From JBCCCJ01 sp039029315 (GTDB lineage: Bacteria; Bacteroidota; Bacteroidia; J057), in assembly GCA_039029315.1 (NCBI GenBank), contig JBCCGK010000128.1, forward strand, positions 1 through 30,023: a stretch of 30,023 bases of DNA, read 5' to 3'. This document shows positions 8,356 to 17,059 of the stretch, piece after piece. Every line of letters starts with the position of its first letter. The first letter of the stretch is position 1. Position numbers and translations under genes: made by a program. The notes beneath the pieces are model-generated. The model ran no database searches and was not told where the DNA came from. It saw nothing but the letters and a program-made list of their open reading frames with translations.

Positions 8356-8423
8356 TTCTGATTTTTCCTATACACTCATGTTTTGCTCCCCTATACTTGG
8401 ATTTTCATCACAATGATTATCCT

Positions 8424-9440
8424 ATGCGAATATTTTCTTGTCTTTTGGTATTTCTCCTAAGTAGTCAGTTCTCCGCCATCTCCCAGGAAAGAGGGGATAA
8501 CTATCTAGGATCAACAGATGTTTATGAATTTTATGCTCCCTACTGGTTCAATCTGCATCATTTCCTGCAATATGAAGCCTTGCTGCGCTCAGTTGTGGAT
8601 TCCAGCATTATTTCAAAGGCCACTCTACAACATATGTCTTCAACAGAAAAAGCGGCCCTGGAAGCTGCCATCTCTTATTATCAGGAACATCTTGTGGAAA
8701 AAAATCTTCGATCAAATCCCTATCAATCGGCCTTCAAGCAATGGATCGTACATCAGGATTCTATGCAGTTGGAAAACATTCCACCTGAATTTCGCCACCA
8801 TTGCGAACATCTACAGAAGGTTACAGAGGGCTATAGAAATCACTTTTGGAACACCCATCGCCAATCTATCCGAACCCGCTTGCGGGACAATCTCCAGTTG
8901 ATCAACGATACAGAAGAAAAAGCCGTAGATCGCTTGACAGAGTTGACAAGATCGTATTGGAAGGAAGGGAACATTCGGGTGGACATCTGCTATTATGGCT
9001 CTGCTAGTGCGTATAACCTTCGTCCTCGCCCGTATACCACACTTTCTCCTGTTCATGTTGTGATGAATGCCATGCCGAGTACGGACATCCCTCACGGGAG
9101 TTGGCTGGAACTGCTCTATCACGAATCGAGTCACCATCTGATCAGTTCCAAAGCGGGATTTGTTGCAGGAAGTATTGGGGATGCCAGCGGATTCCCAAAC
9201 CAAAAGGCCCCGCGAGACTTATGGCATGCTTACTTATTTTATTTTTCTGGGGTGGTGACACAAGATCTCCTACATGAGCAGGGCATCACTGACTATTCCC
9301 TCTATATGGTTCGAAAACGCGTATTTTCCTCCTATTTTCCACATCTTCAAGCACATCTTCCTGCTTATATGCGCTTTGAAGACAGTTTGTATGAGGTAAG
9401 CAAACGAATCATTGCTGACTTCCAGGCATCCCGGAAGTAG
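8424..9440 (+). CDS. Exported protein with HExxH motif, family unknown
   Basis: I do not recognise the family of this 338-residue protein. The ATG at 8424 gives a signal peptide (MRIFSCLLVFLLSSQFSAIS, cut before QERGDN); an in-frame ATG at 8397 would add nine residues. Residues 230-240 read LLYHESSHHLI, an HExxH zinc motif (His233, Glu234, His237), preceded by IPHGSWLE and followed by a large helical segment with DLWHAYLFYFSGVV. This resembles a gluzincin-type metallopeptidase, with the third ligand possibly in the later helix. The protein is aromatic-rich with several YxxxF-type pairs. It follows the AraC gene on the same strand after 68 bases and could be its target. Function beyond a likely zinc hydrolase is open. 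Confidence 0.65.
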   Translation: MRIFSCLLVFLLSSQFSAISQERGDNYLGSTDVYEFYAPYWFNLHHFLQYEALLRSVVDSSIISKATLQHMSSTEKAALEAAISYYQEHLVEKNLRSNPYQSAFKQWIVHQDSMQLENIPPEFRHHCEHLQKVTEGYRNHFWNTHRQSIRTRLRDNLQLINDTEEKAVDRLTELTRSYWKEGNIRVDICYYGSASAYNLRPRPYTTLSPVHVVMNAMPSTDIPHGSWLELLYHESSHHLISSKAGFVAGSIGDASGFPNQKAPRDLWHAYLFYFSGVVTQDLLHEQGITDYSLYMVRKRVFSSYFPHLQAHLPAYMRFEDSLYEVSKRIIADFQASRK

Positions 9441-9508
9441 TGAGCTTAGGTTCATTCCAGCTAGCCGCTAGAGTAAGAGGGTTGATGGTTCGAGGAGTGA
9501 GAATCCAA

Positions 9509-10555
9509 TCAGGATAATGCTTTCCACCAGGGTTCATAGACCTTCTTTCGATCAGAAAGCAGTTCTCCAGGTGCTGGCAACAGCAAGGGCATGCCTTGTT
9601 TATTGGCTTCGTTCCAAAAGCGATTGGCTGGCTCATCCCAATCGTGCTGAGCCAGCGCAAATCCTGCCCAGTGGACTGGGGTAGCTTGTTGGACGCCAGC
9701 ATCGAGAGCGGCTTGCACGCTCTCTTCAGGATACATATGAATTTGGTGCCAGCTTTTGTTGTATTGTCCACACTCCATCCAGCCAAAATCAAAGGGTCCC
9801 AGCCTGCTGCCTATGTCCTTAAAATGGTGTCCATATCCTCCATCTCCACTAAAATAGAGGGCCTCTGTCTCTGTTTTGAATGCCCAGCCCCCCCACAGAG
9901 ATTTCGCACGATCGGTCAGTCCTCGACCAGAGAAGTGACGACTGGGCGTAAAGGTAATCTGGATGTCTGCCAGTGGATGCGCGTCCCACCAGTCGAATTC
10001 TGTGATTTTCTCGGGGGCAATCCCCCATTCTTCCAGGTGTCTTCCTACCCCCAGGGCGACAAAGTAGTGCTTGACTCTGGATTTGAGGGCCTGAATGCTA
10101 GCATAATCAAGGTGATCATAGTGATCGTGGGTCATGAGGAGCAGATCTATTTCCGGGAAGTCCTCTATCAGGGAGAGGGTGTTTGGAGAAAATCGCTTTG
10201 TTGCAAAAGGAGCAATCGGGGACGCATTGTCTCCCAACATGGGGTCGATCAATAAGGTTTTTCCAGCCAGTCGCAACAATACAACACTGTGTCCATACCA
10301 GATATATTTCATCTGATCTGAGGGGGCAAGGAAGGCCTGTCGATCAAACGGAACAATCGGAATGGGGTGAGACGGTTCCCGATTTTCCTTGTCAAAAAAT
10401 TGTTTGCGAAGAAGTTCGGGTAGGTCGGACCAACTGAACTCCATGACCGTCTCTTCCAGGTTCACGAATTTAGTGCCATCCCATTGACTGGATTTGGCAT
10501 AGGTCTCTTTGTGATGAGATTTGAGTTGTCCTCCGAACAGGCTAAAATATTCCAT
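9509..10555 (-). CDS. MBL-fold metallo-hydrolase, NAPE-PLD / UlaG-like group
   Basis: This 348-residue protein belongs to the metallo-beta-lactamase fold. The metal motif is THDHYDHLD with His143, His145, Asp147 and His148. Before it come YIWYGHSVVLLRLAGKTLL and IDPMLGDNASP; after it come FSGDGGYGHHF, which supplies the metal-bridging Asp, and TPVHWAGFALAQHDWDEP, with the last His. This series is typical of the group containing NAPE-phospholipase D and related hydrolases. The natural substrate cannot be told from sequence; a phosphodiester or lactone is likely from the family. It is convergent with the gene ending at 9440 and is read from a promoter-like pair at 10682-10713. There is no signal peptide, so it is cytoplasmic or associated with the membrane from inside. 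Confidence 0.82.
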   Translation of the reverse strand: MEYFSLFGGQLKSHHKETYAKSSQWDGTKFVNLEETVMEFSWSDLPELLRKQFFDKENREPSHPIPIVPFDRQAFLAPSDQMKYIWYGHSVVLLRLAGKTLLIDPMLGDNASPIAPFATKRFSPNTLSLIEDFPEIDLLLMTHDHYDHLDYASIQALKSRVKHYFVALGVGRHLEEWGIAPEKITEFDWWDAHPLADIQITFTPSRHFSGRGLTDRAKSLWGGWAFKTETEALYFSGDGGYGHHFKDIGSRLGPFDFGWMECGQYNKSWHQIHMYPEESVQAALDAGVQQATPVHWAGFALAQHDWDEPANRFWNEANKQGMPLLLPAPGELLSDRKKVYEPWWKALS

Positions 10556-10681
10556 GAGAGTTGTTGTCTACTAAACGATGAGAAACAAGGCAGTCAGAAC
10601 AATGCTTTCAGTTTCAGGGTTTTCACCTGACTCACATATCTCCCTGTGCACGAAAGAAGGTCGATTTGGCACATCCATATG

Positions 10682-10713
10682 CAAAGATACACATTCAATG
10701 TATCTCCTGACAA
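10682..10713 (-). promoter_or_regulatory. Probable promoter of the MBL-fold gene
   Basis: On the minus strand TATCTTTG (10689 to 10682) matches the Bacteroidota -7 consensus TAnnTTTG exactly, and TTG (10713 to 10711) stands 21 bases upstream as the -33 element. Transcription would run into the MBL-fold gene with a 5' leader of roughly 120 bases. Confidence 0.5.
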
Positions 10714-10853
10714 TCTGTCTGATTGATTCCAAGGTATCAGCCAGTGACCTATTCAGGATCACAATCTCAAAAATCGAGCTTCCGGAGGATGCTTCCAGCT
10801 CCTTTTTGGCAGTTTCTGCCTTGTGTGGATTTCAGCAAGCCAGGTAGATCTTT

Positions 10854-11019
10854 TTAGAGACTGTTTGAACATCTGTCACTTATTTTTTGTATGCGTCTTT
10901 TTCCTCATCCTAAAGCTTTTTTTGTTCTCATAGCACCACTATGAGAACATAAAAGAGCCTTGCCTGAGAAAAAAATACACCATGAAAATTCTCAGCACAG
11001 ATTCCTAAACAGTCTCTTA
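10854..11019 (+). mobile_element. MITE-like element, copy 2
   Basis: This 166-bp element starts TTA-GAGACTGTTT and ends AAACAGTCTC-TTA: 10-bp perfect terminal inverted repeats inside a TTA on each side, which may be a 3-bp target duplication. The centre has the same GTTCTCATAG / CTATGAGAAC hairpin as the other copies. There is no coding capacity. Termini beginning GAGACTGTTT with a TNA-type duplication would fit mobilisation by an IS5-family transposase, but none is in the window. It lies in the same orientation as copy 3, and the two bracket a two-gene cassette. Confidence 0.8.
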
Positions 11020-11157
11020 GTTTCTTTCTGCAACACCAGTTGGCGGGCCGTCTCTTTGCCCTATCTTTTGCACTGTCTGTCATTCAAGTTTCTGGATCAG
11101 TAACAGGCAAATTTGGCATAGAATACACACAGTCCCCCCACCAACTAAAACGATATA

Positions 11158-11188
11158 TTGTTATTTCATGATAAATTTGTATCTTTTG
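11158..11188 (+). promoter_or_regulatory. Possible promoter of the EAD cassette
   Basis: TTG at 11158-11160 and TATCTTTTG at 11180-11188 resemble the TTG / TAnnTTTG promoter with one extra T, 19 bases apart and about 20 bases before the start codon at 11208. Confidence 0.35.
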
Positions 11189-11207
11189 TAGAATGAATTA
11201 AAATTCT

Positions 11208-12632
11208 ATGAGCTTTCAATCGATTCAAGACGCAGAAAAAGAAATTGAAAAGGCCAATGTGGAAGCTTCACTCCAAATAATTAAAGAATTCTGTGCATCT
11301 GTAACTCCACAGGACGAGCTTTGGGAACAAATTTTTCAAAAAATTCTCCTCCTCAGAGCTGAGAATAGAAAGTTAGAGGAACAAAACCAGAAAGGCGTCA
11401 TCTCTCATGAAAATTATCAACTCTCACATAATCAACTATTAGAGAGGGTCATTTCTATCATAAAGAAGGTAGAATCTTCTTTTGCAGATTCAAGATATGT
11501 TTTTTCAGAAACTGCTCTTTCAGGACAAAGTCTATCAGCTTCTTTCTCTCAACAGTCGAGTGAGGAAAATTATTTCATTTCTCCCAATGAGCCTTCCACA
11601 CTATATCAAATCCCATATTTGCCAATTAGGTATAGACAAGAAATTGAACAGCATTACATCACGATTACCCGATTGATCAATCAGAATGATTTCAAGAAGG
11701 CTCTAAAAGAGATGGGGAGTTTTGCAGACAAAACATTCGATAAGGAATCTCAGGATTTGGTCACAGAATTGGTCTCAAGGTTTCACAGAATGGAAAGGAT
11801 TAAAAAAAATCCACTCAAAGATGTTGAAGATCAAATCAATGGATTCAAATCTTCTTGTTTGACCATTCTCAATAAAGTTCTTGAAAACAGATACATCATC
11901 AATGAGCGCTACTTTCAGGCAAAGCAATTTCCAATGGTGCAAGAAGGAATCTTCATTGAAGATGGATTCATTGGTCTTCAAAAAAAATTGATCTCATTGG
12001 AGTTGTTCAAAGAAGAAGGTAAAAATTCCTTCTCATCTGTCCGCAGAGGCTTGTTGAGTCATATTGCAAGTTATATGCGTTTGAACAAAATGTCCCTTGA
12101 CACAGGCAAACAAATTTACAAAAACTGGAGACCAGAATTTAAAGTCAATCAGTATGTCGAACTCGTAAACAAACGATTTGCAGCTTTCCAAGGATTTATC
12201 GAAAGCGGAGGAATTGTCATGGAAGCTTATTCAAAACAGGCCATCATTGATTATTCTGAAAACAGAAATACCTATTACGATAAAGTAAGCGATCCCTGGT
12301 TGGAAATCGAAGAGCGATTGACAGCGATTTTACACTATATGGAATATGACAACTACTATATTAGCCTATTAGATGTGAGTCCAGGAATTCATTTTATTTC
12401 AAAGGAAGGGTTTGGGATCATTTTTGATATCAGGACAGTCGAATATGATAAAAATCATGTCCTCTCAACCAGTGGGATTTATTCAAGTTCGGAATTGTTG
12501 GTTCAGGAGTTTAATAGAAAATTCGAATCTGTTCGAGATTTGCATGCGAATAAAGAGGATGCCCGAATTTTTCTAAAAAAGACGCTAGAGCAAGTAAGGA
12601 AAAAAAAGGAATCACATGATATTATTTCATGA
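11208..12632 (+). CDS. Effector-associated-domain (EAD11-like) protein with unknown C-terminal part
   Basis: In this 474-residue protein, residues about 5-90 match effector-associated domain 11: a helical start with AxxxxIIKEF, then ILLLRAENRKLEEQNQKGVI, then SHENYQLSHNQLLERVISII, where the family shows a ring of Arg and Glu residues and a Gly-Ile-Ser turn. A second, weaker copy of the pattern appears at about 152-226: ITRLINQNDFKKALKEM, LVSRFHRMERI, then DQINGFKSSCLTILNKVLE. EAD domains are known adaptor modules that couple sensors and effectors in bacterial conflict systems. The C-terminal 240 residues are unfamiliar; a late segment (FGIIFDIRTVEYD, then GIYSSSELLVQEFNRKFESV) looks like the closing part of a sensor-type domain. 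There is no membrane segment or nuclease motif. It overlaps the next gene by 17 bases, so both are translated together. The call rests on reading by eye. Confidence 0.6.
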   Translation: MSFQSIQDAEKEIEKANVEASLQIIKEFCASVTPQDELWEQIFQKILLLRAENRKLEEQNQKGVISHENYQLSHNQLLERVISIIKKVESSFADSRYVFSETALSGQSLSASFSQQSSEENYFISPNEPSTLYQIPYLPIRYRQEIEQHYITITRLINQNDFKKALKEMGSFADKTFDKESQDLVTELVSRFHRMERIKKNPLKDVEDQINGFKSSCLTILNKVLENRYIINERYFQAKQFPMVQEGIFIEDGFIGLQKKLISLELFKEEGKNSFSSVRRGLLSHIASYMRLNKMSLDTGKQIYKNWRPEFKVNQYVELVNKRFAAFQGFIESGGIVMEAYSKQAIIDYSENRNTYYDKVSDPWLEIEERLTAILHYMEYDNYYISLLDVSPGIHFISKEGFGIIFDIRTVEYDKNHVLSTSGIYSSSELLVQEFNRKFESVRDLHANKEDARIFLKKTLEQVRKKKESHDIIS

Positions 12633-13698
12633 TACTGATCTGATTGAAACCAGACCACTCACTCGATTTCGCTCAATATTCTCCTTGAGAAATGGAATCT
12701 ATAGCCCAATTGAAAGGGCCAAGCTCTCATATCCTGATTCAGATATCTATTTCTTCCACGAAAATCATACTTTCAAACAACTTATTGCACAATTGGAAGG
12801 AGGGTTTCCCCATGTGGAAAATGAAGATTCAACTTTGACTCCTGACAGGTATTCTCAGACCATACATTCAACCCACCTTTCGCCATTTAACACACTAAAA
12901 AACATCTCATATCAGATCGATCAAGATCTTAAGCTATATGCGGACGGCTTTCCACGTGTTCACAATCATGGGCCGTATCATGTTATTGGGAACAAGAATG
13001 ATGTGTATGTTCATCAAGATGCGGAAATTCTACCTGGAGTGGTATTGGATACAAGAAATGGTCCTATTGTCATTGATTCTGGTACGACTCTTAGCCCTTC
13101 AGTCTACATTAATGGTTCAACTTATATTGGCAAACAGTGCAGAATCGACAATGCGAGAATCACCGGAGGATGCATCATTGGCCATCACGTCCGGCTAGGG
13201 GGAGAAATTGAAAACAGCATTATAAATGATTACTCCAATAAACATCATACGGGCTTTCTTGGTCATAGTGTGGTAGGCAGTTGGGTGAATCTTGGCGCTT
13301 CAACGAACACCTCTGACCTCAAGAATAACTATGGTGAAATAAGAATCCAACTTCCCGATTCTTTTCAACCCATAGAACATCAAGCACTCAAGTCTGTCCC
13401 GACTGGTAGGATAAAATTTGGAGCAATCATTGGGGACTTTTCCAAAACTGCCATTGGTACATTTTTGAATACAGGTACAGTCATTGATGCGGGATGCAAT
13501 ATCTTTGATCACACAGGTCAAAAGTATTATTATCCCTTTTCCTGGGGGGCCAGCAACAGATATATCATTTCAAAATTCCTCATTGACTGTCATCGAATGA
13601 CAAAACGCAGGAACCTAGCCCCGCCCAAAGAGATAGAGGATCTTGCCCACTTTTTCAGCGAGAATTTAAAAAGTGGTTCTCCTTCCAATCATCAATGA
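12616..13698 (+). CDS. GlmU-like left-handed beta-helix protein with shortened N-terminal domain
   Basis: This 360-residue protein belongs to the Bacteroidota-type GlmU relatives (sugar nucleotidyltransferase plus acyltransferase). The C-terminal two thirds are typical: a hexapeptide-repeat beta-helix (about 130-215), then the family block DYSNKHHTGFLGHSVVGSWV (205 on), LGASTNTSDLKNNYGEI, then IKFGAIIGDFSKTAIGTFLN, and PFSWGA. The N-terminal part keeps only LIETRPLTRFRSIFSLRNGI, an echo of the usual LPLTFTRP-LR-GI start. From my memory of relatives near 390-400 residues, it then lacks much of the nucleotidyltransferase domain. Acyl transfer may remain, nucleotidyl transfer is doubtful. It starts inside the end of the EAD gene, an unusual partner for a cell-wall sugar enzyme. 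A housekeeping copy should exist elsewhere in the genome. Confidence 0.7.
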   Translation: MILFHDTDLIETRPLTRFRSIFSLRNGIYSPIERAKLSYPDSDIYFFHENHTFKQLIAQLEGGFPHVENEDSTLTPDRYSQTIHSTHLSPFNTLKNISYQIDQDLKLYADGFPRVHNHGPYHVIGNKNDVYVHQDAEILPGVVLDTRNGPIVIDSGTTLSPSVYINGSTYIGKQCRIDNARITGGCIIGHHVRLGGEIENSIINDYSNKHHTGFLGHSVVGSWVNLGASTNTSDLKNNYGEIRIQLPDSFQPIEHQALKSVPTGRIKFGAIIGDFSKTAIGTFLNTGTVIDAGCNIFDHTGQKYYYPFSWGASNRYIISKFLIDCHRMTKRRNLAPPKEIEDLAHFFSENLKSGSPSNHQ

Positions 13699-13770
13699 GG
13701 CACTCATTTTAGATTTTCACAAACAGGCATCAGACGCTTTCATACATGAAGAGAAAGAGGAAAGTCCTTC

Positions 13771-13937
13771 TTAGAGACTGTTTGAACATCTGTCACTTAT
13801 TTTTTGTATGCGTCTTTTTTCTTCATCCTGCGGCTTTTTTTGTTCTCATAGCACCACTATGAGAACAAAAAAGAGCCTTGCCTGAGAAAAAAATACACCA
13901 TGAAAATTCTCAGCACAGATTCCTAAACAGTCTCTTA
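13771..13937 (+). mobile_element. MITE-like element, copy 3
   Basis: This full-length copy of 167 bp is nearly identical to copy 2, with TTA-GAGACTGTTT at the left and AAACAGTCTC-TTA at the right and the central 10-bp hairpin. It lies in the same orientation as copies 1 and 2, directly after the cassette and 54 bases before the end of the SDR gene. It contains no reading frame. Confidence 0.8.
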
Positions 13938-13991
13938 TGCTTTCCTTTACAATCGAGGGTCCAAGAACAATCAGATCTGAGGGCTCTTCTC

Positions 13992-14786
13992 TTACTCCAC
14001 GACATTCAGCCAACCTCCATCCACATAGTAGGTAGATCCAACAGAATAGCTGGCAAGGGGAGAGCAGAGGAACACAAAGAAATTGGCCAATTCTTCCGGT
14101 GTCCCAAAACGACCTATAGGGGTGTATTCCTTGGCCAATCGGTCGAGGTATTCATCTGCGGTAATGCCTTCTTTTTGCCCAAGTGCTGTTGCTGTCTTGC
14201 GCCAATCTGGTGTCAGGATCAGACCGGGATTGACAGTATTGACACGAATGTTGTAGTCAATATATTCATTGGCCAGACACTTGGAGAACATCGACAATGC
14301 AGCCTTGGTAGTATTGTAGATGGGTTCATAGCCCAGCGGTTGTTTGGCACAGATAGAAGAATTGTTCAGGATGACACCTCCTCCACGACTCTTCATCAGA
14401 GGCAATAGAGATCTTGATAAGCGCACTGCTGCCATCACATGCAGATCCCAATAGTATTGCCATTCTTCGTCTTTGGCCGTTGCGATTTTCTCATTGCTCC
14501 CGGTTCCAGCATTGTTGATCAGGATATCGACACCGCCGAATGCACTTCCTACCCTAGCCACCAAGTGCTTGACATCGGCACTTTTGCTGACATCTGCTTT
14601 TACTCCCAGGACTTTGACCCCATAGGTTTCCTTGATCCGGCTGACTTCTGCCATCAGACGCTCTTCATTGCGGGCACATAAAGCGAGGTGTACGCCTTCC
14701 TTAGCCAGGGCTTCTGCGACAGCAAGACCGATGCCTACGCTCCCTCCGGTGATGACAGCGATTTTGTTTTGTAGGTGTAAATCCAT
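13992..14786 (-). CDS. Short-chain dehydrogenase/reductase (SDR), classical type
   Basis: This 264-residue protein is a NAD(P)-dependent oxidoreductase. The cofactor loop is TGGSVGIG (13-20), followed by NNAG at 91-94. The active site has Ser143/144 (NNSS), Tyr157 and Lys161 (YNTTK), and a closing PGLILTPDW segment. The end DGGWLNVVE is typical of classical SDRs of about 250 residues. The loop before Asn-Glu-Arg (ALCARNEERL) has an Arg after the second strand, which often favours NADP(H). The substrate cannot be deduced. It is a single gene on the minus strand next to MITE copy 3, and no promoter was recognised upstream of 14786. Confidence 0.88.
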   Translation of the reverse strand: MDLHLQNKIAVITGGSVGIGLAVAEALAKEGVHLALCARNEERLMAEVSRIKETYGVKVLGVKADVSKSADVKHLVARVGSAFGGVDILINNAGTGSNEKIATAKDEEWQYYWDLHVMAAVRLSRSLLPLMKSRGGGVILNNSSICAKQPLGYEPIYNTTKAALSMFSKCLANEYIDYNIRVNTVNPGLILTPDWRKTATALGQKEGITADEYLDRLAKEYTPIGRFGTPEELANFFVFLCSPLASYSVGSTYYVDGGWLNVVE

Positions 14787-15117
14787 GAGGAAATTGTTGA
14801 TCGAGGTGAAAATTTGTTGAAGGTGAGAAAGCTAAAGAATAATCATTTGTCAGACAAAAGCTCCATAAGGCATCCCGGAATTTTTCCCTGATCAGTCAAC
14901 CACTTCTCTCACACCTCCTTGCCTGATGAAATAATCCTGTACCTCCCAAGCCAAGGTTTGTAGACATGAATCAAGAGATTGGAGAATATCGGGAGAGAAA
15001 AAGCAGACAAATATTTTTATTCCTTCCTTCAATCCCTCCAAACAAATCTTATCTTAGCGTTTTGAATACAAAAAACATTTTCTCTATCCGACTCACTCTT
15101 TGAACGCTGAACTCAAC
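14787..15117. other. Divergent intergenic region (SDR / GH15)
   Basis: There is no gene in these 331 bases. TATCTTAG near 15052 is one base off the TAnnTTTG promoter consensus and would suit the GH15 gene at 15118. No repeat or strong hairpin is apparent. Confidence 0.35.
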
Positions 15118-16914
15118 ATGGCAAGACACACCTATAACTATGGCCTGATCGGCAATTGTGCTTATCTTTCCTTAATTGATACCCATTCGAATGTTGGATG
15201 GCTTTGTTGGCCAAAATTTGATAGTAGCTTCCTCTTTGGGGGACTGCTTGATACAGAAAAAGGCGGAGAATTCTCTATCAAACCAGCTACTGAACACTAC
15301 AATTCCCATCAGTACTATATGGAGAACACCAACATCCTTGTTACTGAATTTCACTGTGATGATGGCTCGTATAAGGTGGTAGATTTTGCGCCAAGGTTTG
15401 TGAATTATGAACGGGAATACAAACCCCTGCTGCTTGCAAGAAGGGTCATCCCCATCTCGGGCACGCCCCGGATCAAGGTGGTTTGTCGCCCAAGAGGGGA
15501 GTATGGAGAGACAGAACCTGAGCTGCTGTTCGGGAGCAGCCATATCCGATTTATGGGTCTGGAACGCCAAGTCCGCCTCACCACCAATATTGCCCTGAGT
15601 TATGTAGCCGAGGAGAAAGCTTTTGTGCTGAATGAACCCAAATATCTGGCACTCACCTGGGGGATTCCCCTTGAGGCAGAATTGGAGAATACGCTTGATA
15701 CCTTCTATACCAAAACGAGAAACTATTGGAGAACCTGGGTGAGAAGGACGTCTATTGGATTATTTCACCAAAAACAAGTCATTCGCTCAGCTCTGACACT
15801 CAAAATGCACCAGTTTCAGGATACAGGAGCCATCATTGCTGCAACCACCACCAGCCTCCCTGAATCTCCTGGTAGTACCCGAAACTGGGATTATCGATAT
15901 TGCTGGATTCGGGATACACACTATACCTTGAAAGCGCTGACCAATCTCGGGCATTTTACTGAGCTGGAACAATATGCACACTATATAGAGAATCTCGCCC
16001 TCGGCCTGGATGAGAGCAATCGCTTCCAACCGCTGTATTCTATCACAGGAGATGCAAAACTGACTGAAAAAATCATTCCGCTATCCGGCTATCAGGACAA
16101 CCAACCGGTCAGGGTTGGGAATCAGGCCTATGAACACATTCAGAATGATGTATATGGTCAGGTATTGGTATCCCTGCTGCCATTGTTTGTCGACAACCGC
16201 CTGATCCAGGATGACAAACGCCACCTTCTGCCTCTTGTCATGCGGATTCTGAAACAAATCGAAGCTACCATGGATGAGCCTGATGCTGGCTTGTGGGAGT
16301 TTCGCAATAAGTCTCAACTGCATTCCTACACCTTCCTCTTTCATTGGGCGGGGGCAAATGCGGCCTTGAAGATTGCCAGAAATTTTCATGATTTTGAGAT
16401 GATGACCCTGGCTGAAAAAATGGTCAAGGAGGCATCAAAGCAAATCGAAGCTTCCTTTGACCCCAAGCGCAAGGTATATACCCAAGCTATTGGCACACCG
16501 AACCTGGATGCTTCCTTGTTGCAATTGATTACCATGCACTACCTCGATCCCAAAAGCGAGAAGGCACAGGAGCATGTCAAAGCTCTGGAAAAAGAGTTGA
16601 AGACGCCGGAGGGACTTTTTTATCGGTACAAACATGCTGATGACTTTGGTGAGCCTGAAACGACTTTTCTGATTTGTGCCTTCTGGTATGTAGAAACTCT
16701 GGCGACTGTCGGACGTGTGGAGGAAGCCATTGAGATCTTTGAGCGACTCATCAAATACACCAATCACCTCGGACTGTTGAGCGAAGATGTTGATGCCAAA
16801 ACGGGCAGCCAGTGGGGGAATTTCCCGCAAGCGTATAGCCATGTCGGCCTTGTCAATGCAGCCTTTGCCATCTCCAAACGATTGGATACAGAACCATTTT
16901 TGTCGCTGGAGTGA
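15118..16914 (+). CDS. Glycoside hydrolase family 15 (glucoamylase / trehalase-like)
   Basis: This 598-residue enzyme probably hydrolyses alpha-glucosidic bonds of starch-type or trehalose-type sugars in the cytoplasm, as no signal peptide is present. The N-terminal beta domain begins YNYGLIGNCAYLSLID and continues GWLCWPKFDSSFLFGGLLD, the usual opening of bacterial GH15 enzymes. The (alpha/alpha)6 barrel contains NWDYRYCWIRDTHYTL, then GLWEFR with the probable acid Glu394, and LLSEDVDAKTGSQWGNFPQ with the probable base Glu556, then SHVGLVNAA. Length agrees with the family (about 600). The ATG at 15118 is preferred over an upstream TTG at 15100. Substrate preference within GH15 cannot be read from sequence. 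Confidence 0.88.
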   Translation: MARHTYNYGLIGNCAYLSLIDTHSNVGWLCWPKFDSSFLFGGLLDTEKGGEFSIKPATEHYNSHQYYMENTNILVTEFHCDDGSYKVVDFAPRFVNYEREYKPLLLARRVIPISGTPRIKVVCRPRGEYGETEPELLFGSSHIRFMGLERQVRLTTNIALSYVAEEKAFVLNEPKYLALTWGIPLEAELENTLDTFYTKTRNYWRTWVRRTSIGLFHQKQVIRSALTLKMHQFQDTGAIIAATTTSLPESPGSTRNWDYRYCWIRDTHYTLKALTNLGHFTELEQYAHYIENLALGLDESNRFQPLYSITGDAKLTEKIIPLSGYQDNQPVRVGNQAYEHIQNDVYGQVLVSLLPLFVDNRLIQDDKRHLLPLVMRILKQIEATMDEPDAGLWEFRNKSQLHSYTFLFHWAGANAALKIARNFHDFEMMTLAEKMVKEASKQIEASFDPKRKVYTQAIGTPNLDASLLQLITMHYLDPKSEKAQEHVKALEKELKTPEGLFYRYKHADDFGEPETTFLICAFWYVETLATVGRVEEAIEIFERLIKYTNHLGLLSEDVDAKTGSQWGNFPQAYSHVGLVNAAFAISKRLDTEPFLSLE

Positions 16915-17059
16915 TTGGGAATCCCATATGGCATAATGCGGGCAATCCTTCGTTCATCACAGCTTGTCCTCCTTCTTCCATGAGTCCCCGATATGGAGTA
17001 TTCAAAAAGGAGGTAGGGCAAATTGATAACAAAGTCTTTGGATTTCTGTTGTATAACAT

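Noticed and set aside
8811..9203. Minus-strand frame of 130 codons
   Set aside because: It lies wholly within the exported HExxH gene, which has a signal peptide and motif; no independent support.
9481..9520. Sequence GGTTCGAGG near 9488, like a tRNA T-arm
   Set aside because: No acceptor, D or anticodon arm can be built around it; no tRNA was found in the window.
10578..10847. Open frame of 89 codons between the MBL gene and MITE copy 2
   Set aside because: It lies over the promoter-like pair and 5' leader of the MBL-fold gene, has no recognisable domain, and is opposed by another frame.
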